Source: Paenibacillus crassostreae (GTDB taxonomy: Bacteria; Bacillota; Bacilli; Paenibacillales; Paenibacillaceae). Taken from it: a stretch of 64,000 bases of DNA. The notes beneath the pieces are model-generated. The model saw nothing but the letters and a program-made list of their open reading frames with translations, did not search any database and was not told the origin of the DNA. Every line of letters starts with the position of its first letter. The stretch's first letter is position 1. The stretch lies in contig NZ_CP017770.1 of NCBI RefSeq assembly GCF_001857945.1, forward strand, positions 620,001 through 684,000, read 5' to 3'. Both the position numbers and the translations under genes were made by a program. This document shows positions 60,784-64,000 of the stretch, one piece after another.

Positions 60784-63648
60784 TTAGCGGGAATCGTCTT
60801 GTAACCATTCAGAAATACGTGGAACCATTTGATTCGTTGGCATATGTTCCATTTTGGGACCAGGTAAAGAATATAAGAAATACTTTCCATAATATGATTC
60901 AATCACACGTGTATCATAGACTATGACGATTCCTCGATCATTCGCTGTACGTACTAAACGGCCAAAACCTTGTTTGAAACGAATGACTGCTTGCGGAACG
61001 GAAAGCTTCATAAAAGGATTTTTCTTTTGTTGTTGTAATAATTCACTCTTCGCTTCCACAAGTGGATGGTTCGGAGGTTGAAAGGGCAGTCGTACGATAG
61101 CCAGACAAGTTAACGCTTCACCTGGAATATCTACCCCTTCCCAAAAGCTACTTGTGCCAAGTAATACTGAAGCACTACTGTCTTGGAATCGACGAATCAA
61201 CTTAGTTCTACTTCCATTGTCCACTCCTTGACCAATCACTGCAATATCTGTGGATGATAAGGCTTTAGTTAACGGTTCATGGACCTGTCGTAGCATCCGA
61301 TATGAAGTAAATAATACTAACATACGTCCATGCGTAGCTATCGCGGTGTCAGCCAACGACTTCACTAATGTTTCAACAAAGAGTGCATCACCTATGCTCC
61401 CTTTCACACTTGGGAAATCACGTGGAATAACTAATAAGGCTTGATCTCGATAACGGAATGGTGATGGAAGCATGACTGTATTCACTTGATCCTTGTCTGC
61501 CGCCTCTTGAAGTCCCAAATTCTCGATCATATACTGGAAAGACTTATCGATAGAAAGTGTTGCAGAAGTTAGAATAATACTCTTCTTTTTATCAAAGAAT
61601 ACTTCCTTCAATTGCTTACTAACATCAATAGGAACGGCATACATTTGTAATGACTTACTACGATAGTGGCCATTAGCCTCCATCCAATATACATTCGTTA
61701 CATCGTTTAGTGAGATAAAGAAATGCAGGTCTTCTCGTTGAGTTGCTAAATCTTTCACAAGACCACTTACATCTGTAAGGAGGCTTTCTAATTGTTGGTC
61801 ATCAAGATTCTCTCTGATTTCATTTATCATTTTATCAGCATTACGGATAACTTCACCTAACGAAACATAAATTTGATTCTCTATTGCTGCTAGTTCTTCC
61901 CAATCTTTTGGCTTCTTTGAAGGTTGTAAGCGAAGGACAAATTGTCCCGTTTCTCCAGGTGCAGCATCACTTCGCTCAGGTAGCAGTGTAAACAGCATGT
62001 CACTTAATCGGTCCCAATGCTCCTTCACTTCAACTAAATCACCACTCATACGATCAATCAGTACAGCCCAATCCTGAGATTTCTCATTAAACGATTGGCG
62101 AAGTTGATCTCGTAGAACAGGGAATTGTCCATTTCGGTTATCTTTGTACAGTCGTACAAGGGTGTGGATCACATTGAAATACCTCATATGTAGCCCTAAA
62201 TGTTTACCTGCAACATCTTCTAAGTGATGAGCTTCATCAACGACTAAATACTCATAAGCAGGCAATAATTGATGACCCGCTTTCACATCCGTGAACAATT
62301 TAGAGTGGTTAGTAATGACAACATCCGCAATACTCGCTTCATGTTTAGCTCGATGATAATAACATTTACGGAACCAAGGACAGGCCCGACCCAGACAAGA
62401 ATCCGAATCACTGGACACTGTTTCCCAGAAATCCGCACCACGACCGACAAGATTTAATTCTTCATCATCACCTGTCAAAGTCTGCGTTAACCATACGATC
62501 ATTTGTGCAGCTATAAGCATATCCTCTTTAGGATTACTGAAGTCTCTAGTATTTATTTTATGTTCAAATTTTCTCAAACACAAATAATGTTGTCTACCCT
62601 TAAAAACGGCAGCTTTAAATGGAAAGGGTATTACTTGAGTTAACAGTGGAATATCACGTTCACGTAACTGCTCTTGAAGGTTAATCGTATGCGTGCTGAT
62701 CATAACTTTCTGCTCACGCTTCACACTTTGATAGATAGCAGGAATCAAATATCCTAGTGATTTACCAGTACCTGTTCCAGCTTCTATAAGTAGATGCTTT
62801 TCATCCTGTAGTGCTTTCATTACTTCATTGAACATCATGTTTTGTGATTCTCGTGCTTCATACTGAGGCATCAATGTGCGAAGTTGGTCTTGAATTTTCT
62901 CAAGGTACTCATTGAATTCCATATTCTTTAATGGATTATCGTCTGCATCATCTCGTGGCGCTGAAATATCCGTCCAATCTTCAACTGCTAATGCCAAGCG
63001 ACGATAAAATGTATGTTTCTCCAAGTCCTGTGCGGGCTCTTTCTCTTTCTCACGACACAAAACATCGAAGAACCAAGCTAAATCACTATCATCATCACCA
63101 AATATTTCATTAATTCTTTGTAAGCTAATAAGCGGAAGACTAATTAATTCGTCTAAGCATTTCAGTAACACATGCGCAGTTGCTAATGCATCACTATCGG
63201 CTTGATGCGGTCGATCATGCTGAATACCGAATTGTGAAGTAACTAGACCTAATTGATATGTCGATAATGAGGGAAAACTTATTTTTAGCAAATCTATGGT
63301 GTCTAACAACCGACCAGCGAATGGTAAATAACCACATCGATCGAGTGCGTTCTGCAAAAAATTAAAATCGAAGGCAATATTATGACCTACCAAAACAACA
63401 TCATCTAACAGTGGAACTAACTCCATCAACATTTCTTCTAATGAAGGAGCATTCTCAACATCACCAGCTGTGATGCCTGTTAATTGACTTATAAAAGGAG
63501 GAATAGATATCCCGGGATTAACAAATGATCCATATACTTGTGATATTGATAGATCTTCCTCAATAATGGCAAGCCCCACTTGAATGATCTCATCCGTGGA
63601 CTGGTTGCCCGTAGTTTCAAAGTCCAGTACAGCAAATTTCATGTTCAA
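60784..63648 (-). CDS. dinG: DinG-family helicase with N-terminal 3'-5' exonuclease
   Basis: This 954-residue fusion has a DnaQ-like exonuclease (residues 1 to ~170: FAVLDFETTG, VLVGHNIAFDFNFL, HQADSDALATAHVL, the DEDDh acidic residues and His) and an XPD/DinG superfamily 2 helicase. The helicase has Walker A IEAGTGTGKSLGYLIPA, DEAH box VVDEAHHLEDVA and motif VI RFKQGFGRLVRT. Four cysteines between motifs Ia and II (HYLCLRKF, SCLGRACPWFRKC) could hold a 4Fe-4S cluster. The exonuclease fusion is the standard form in Bacillota. The start at 63648 is the first ATG, MNMKFAVLDF. Confidence 0.93.
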   Translation of the reverse strand: MNMKFAVLDFETTGNQSTDEIIQVGLAIIEEDLSISQVYGSFVNPGISIPPFISQLTGITAGDVENAPSLEEMLMELVPLLDDVVLVGHNIAFDFNFLQNALDRCGYLPFAGRLLDTIDLLKISFPSLSTYQLGLVTSQFGIQHDRPHQADSDALATAHVLLKCLDELISLPLISLQRINEIFGDDDSDLAWFFDVLCREKEKEPAQDLEKHTFYRRLALAVEDWTDISAPRDDADDNPLKNMEFNEYLEKIQDQLRTLMPQYEARESQNMMFNEVMKALQDEKHLLIEAGTGTGKSLGYLIPAIYQSVKREQKVMISTHTINLQEQLRERDIPLLTQVIPFPFKAAVFKGRQHYLCLRKFEHKINTRDFSNPKEDMLIAAQMIVWLTQTLTGDDEELNLVGRGADFWETVSSDSDSCLGRACPWFRKCYYHRAKHEASIADVVITNHSKLFTDVKAGHQLLPAYEYLVVDEAHHLEDVAGKHLGLHMRYFNVIHTLVRLYKDNRNGQFPVLRDQLRQSFNEKSQDWAVLIDRMSGDLVEVKEHWDRLSDMLFTLLPERSDAAPGETGQFVLRLQPSKKPKDWEELAAIENQIYVSLGEVIRNADKMINEIRENLDDQQLESLLTDVSGLVKDLATQREDLHFFISLNDVTNVYWMEANGHYRSKSLQMYAVPIDVSKQLKEVFFDKKKSIILTSATLSIDKSFQYMIENLGLQEAADKDQVNTVMLPSPFRYRDQALLVIPRDFPSVKGSIGDALFVETLVKSLADTAIATHGRMLVLFTSYRMLRQVHEPLTKALSSTDIAVIGQGVDNGSRTKLIRRFQDSSASVLLGTSSFWEGVDIPGEALTCLAIVRLPFQPPNHPLVEAKSELLQQQKKNPFMKLSVPQAVIRFKQGFGRLVRTANDRGIVIVYDTRVIESYYGKYFLYSLPGPKMEHMPTNQMVPRISEWLQDDSR

Positions 63649-63761
63649 TTATTCCCTTTCAATCCAGTCTCATTTTACAGCATAACAGAAGATTTAAATT
63701 TATTCATTAATTTGAATTATGAAATTGTATGCAGAAGATGGAATAGTTCTCTAATATGTTG

Positions 63762-63808
63762 AAAAAAAAGGCGATGCTCTGTTGCTTTCGCTTAACAGGC
63801 ATCGTCTT
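63762..63808 (-). terminator. Terminator of the TPR gene
   Basis: GGCGATGCTCTGTT pairs with AACAGGCATCGTC, followed on the minus strand by a run of eight T (63762-63769). It lies just after the TPR gene stop. The remainder of 63649-63761 is AT-rich, with nothing recognised beyond upstream sequence of dinG. Confidence 0.88.
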
Positions 63809-63826
63809 CTATAGGATGTCCTTACT

Positions 63827-64000
63827 TTAAAATAATGAAATAAGCTGACTTCCATATTGAAGTTGACCATGATTGTGGGAACACACCTGTAAATTAACTA
63901 GTGGATCAGGCATGGTCGGATCATTCTGTAAAGCCAACGCAAAGTACTCCTGAGCTTTAGATGTATCCGATAATTTGACGTGAATACATCCTAAAGCGTT
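63827..64000 (-). CDS. TPR-repeat protein, C-terminal end only
   Basis: The last 57 codons of a gene that continues beyond the window show one tetratricopeptide motif (ALGCIHVKLSDTSKAQEYFA, then LALQNDPTMPDPLVNLQ) and end QYGSQLISLF. TPRs mediate protein contacts, and the partner cannot be told. It is not seen in frames that need a start codon because its start lies outside. Confidence 0.75.
   Translation of the reverse strand, partial: NALGCIHVKLSDTSKAQEYFALALQNDPTMPDPLVNLQVCSHNHGQLQYGSQLISLF

Overview
The window reads as chromosome of a low-GC, endospore-forming Bacillota, most likely Paenibacillus or a close relative. The evidence is strong AGGAGG-type ribosome binding sites, frequent TTG and GTG starts, T-box leaders, catabolite-response elements, GerMN and cortex-type amidase genes, an S-layer-homology protein, a double dynamin of the DynA type, and the conserved dinG / ypmB-like / asnS / dnaD / nth gene set known from Bacillus (here split over two places). 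No rRNA, tRNA, CRISPR array or prophage was seen.

Layout. 0-9 kb: end of a secreted repeat protein, then an mglBAC-type galactose/methyl-galactoside ABC importer and, upstream of it, a sugar-binding lipoprotein, a YesM-type kinase and a YesN/AraC-type regulator. All are on the minus strand, with one perfect and one imperfect cre site. 9-18.5 kb: GNAT and purT, a heterodimeric ABC exporter with one degenerate ATP site, and a 1228-residue double dynamin with an abrupt GC-rich block inside it. 18.6-27.3 kb: a small conserved protein, nth, an SLH protein, and two tandem copies of an amidase plus GerMN-lipoprotein pair. 27.4-33.4 kb: leuCD, then a four-gene agr-like peptide-signalling locus whose sensor lacks a kinase and whose regulator lacks a receiver, then a LysR regulator and a nitrilase-family amidase. 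33.5-37.3 kb: a proline T-box and proBAC. 37.3-42.5 kb: an epimerase, an ECF sigma / anti-sigma / TM2-repeat membrane protein operon whose sigma gene seems to start at ATT, deoD and an EamA exporter behind a structured leader. 42.5-50.5 kb: a decaying accessory zone with fragments of an ECF sigma factor and its DUF4179-type partner, an APH remnant, a frameshifted histidine phosphatase, and an MFS exporter whose T-box leader has been split by a TnpB element. 50.5-64 kb: an AAC(3)-type acetyltransferase behind an attenuator, then core genes: dnaD, asnS, ackA, a 3-hydroxyacyl-CoA dehydrogenase, an FtsH-like protease with a partner protein behind 12-bp repeats, ypmB-like, mtaD, rex, dinG and the end of a TPR gene.

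Two dispersed intergenic repeat families are present. One is a ~122-bp MITE-like element with 18-bp terminal inverted repeats: two long copies, one collapsed copy and one solo end. The other is a ~60-bp direct repeat, three units at 23.3 kb and two at 35 kb. The most interesting system is the reduced agr locus at 29.8-31.5 kb. Its 49-residue AgrD-like precursor is too small to stand out among the reading frames, and it predicts a serine-closed (lactone) five-residue ring.
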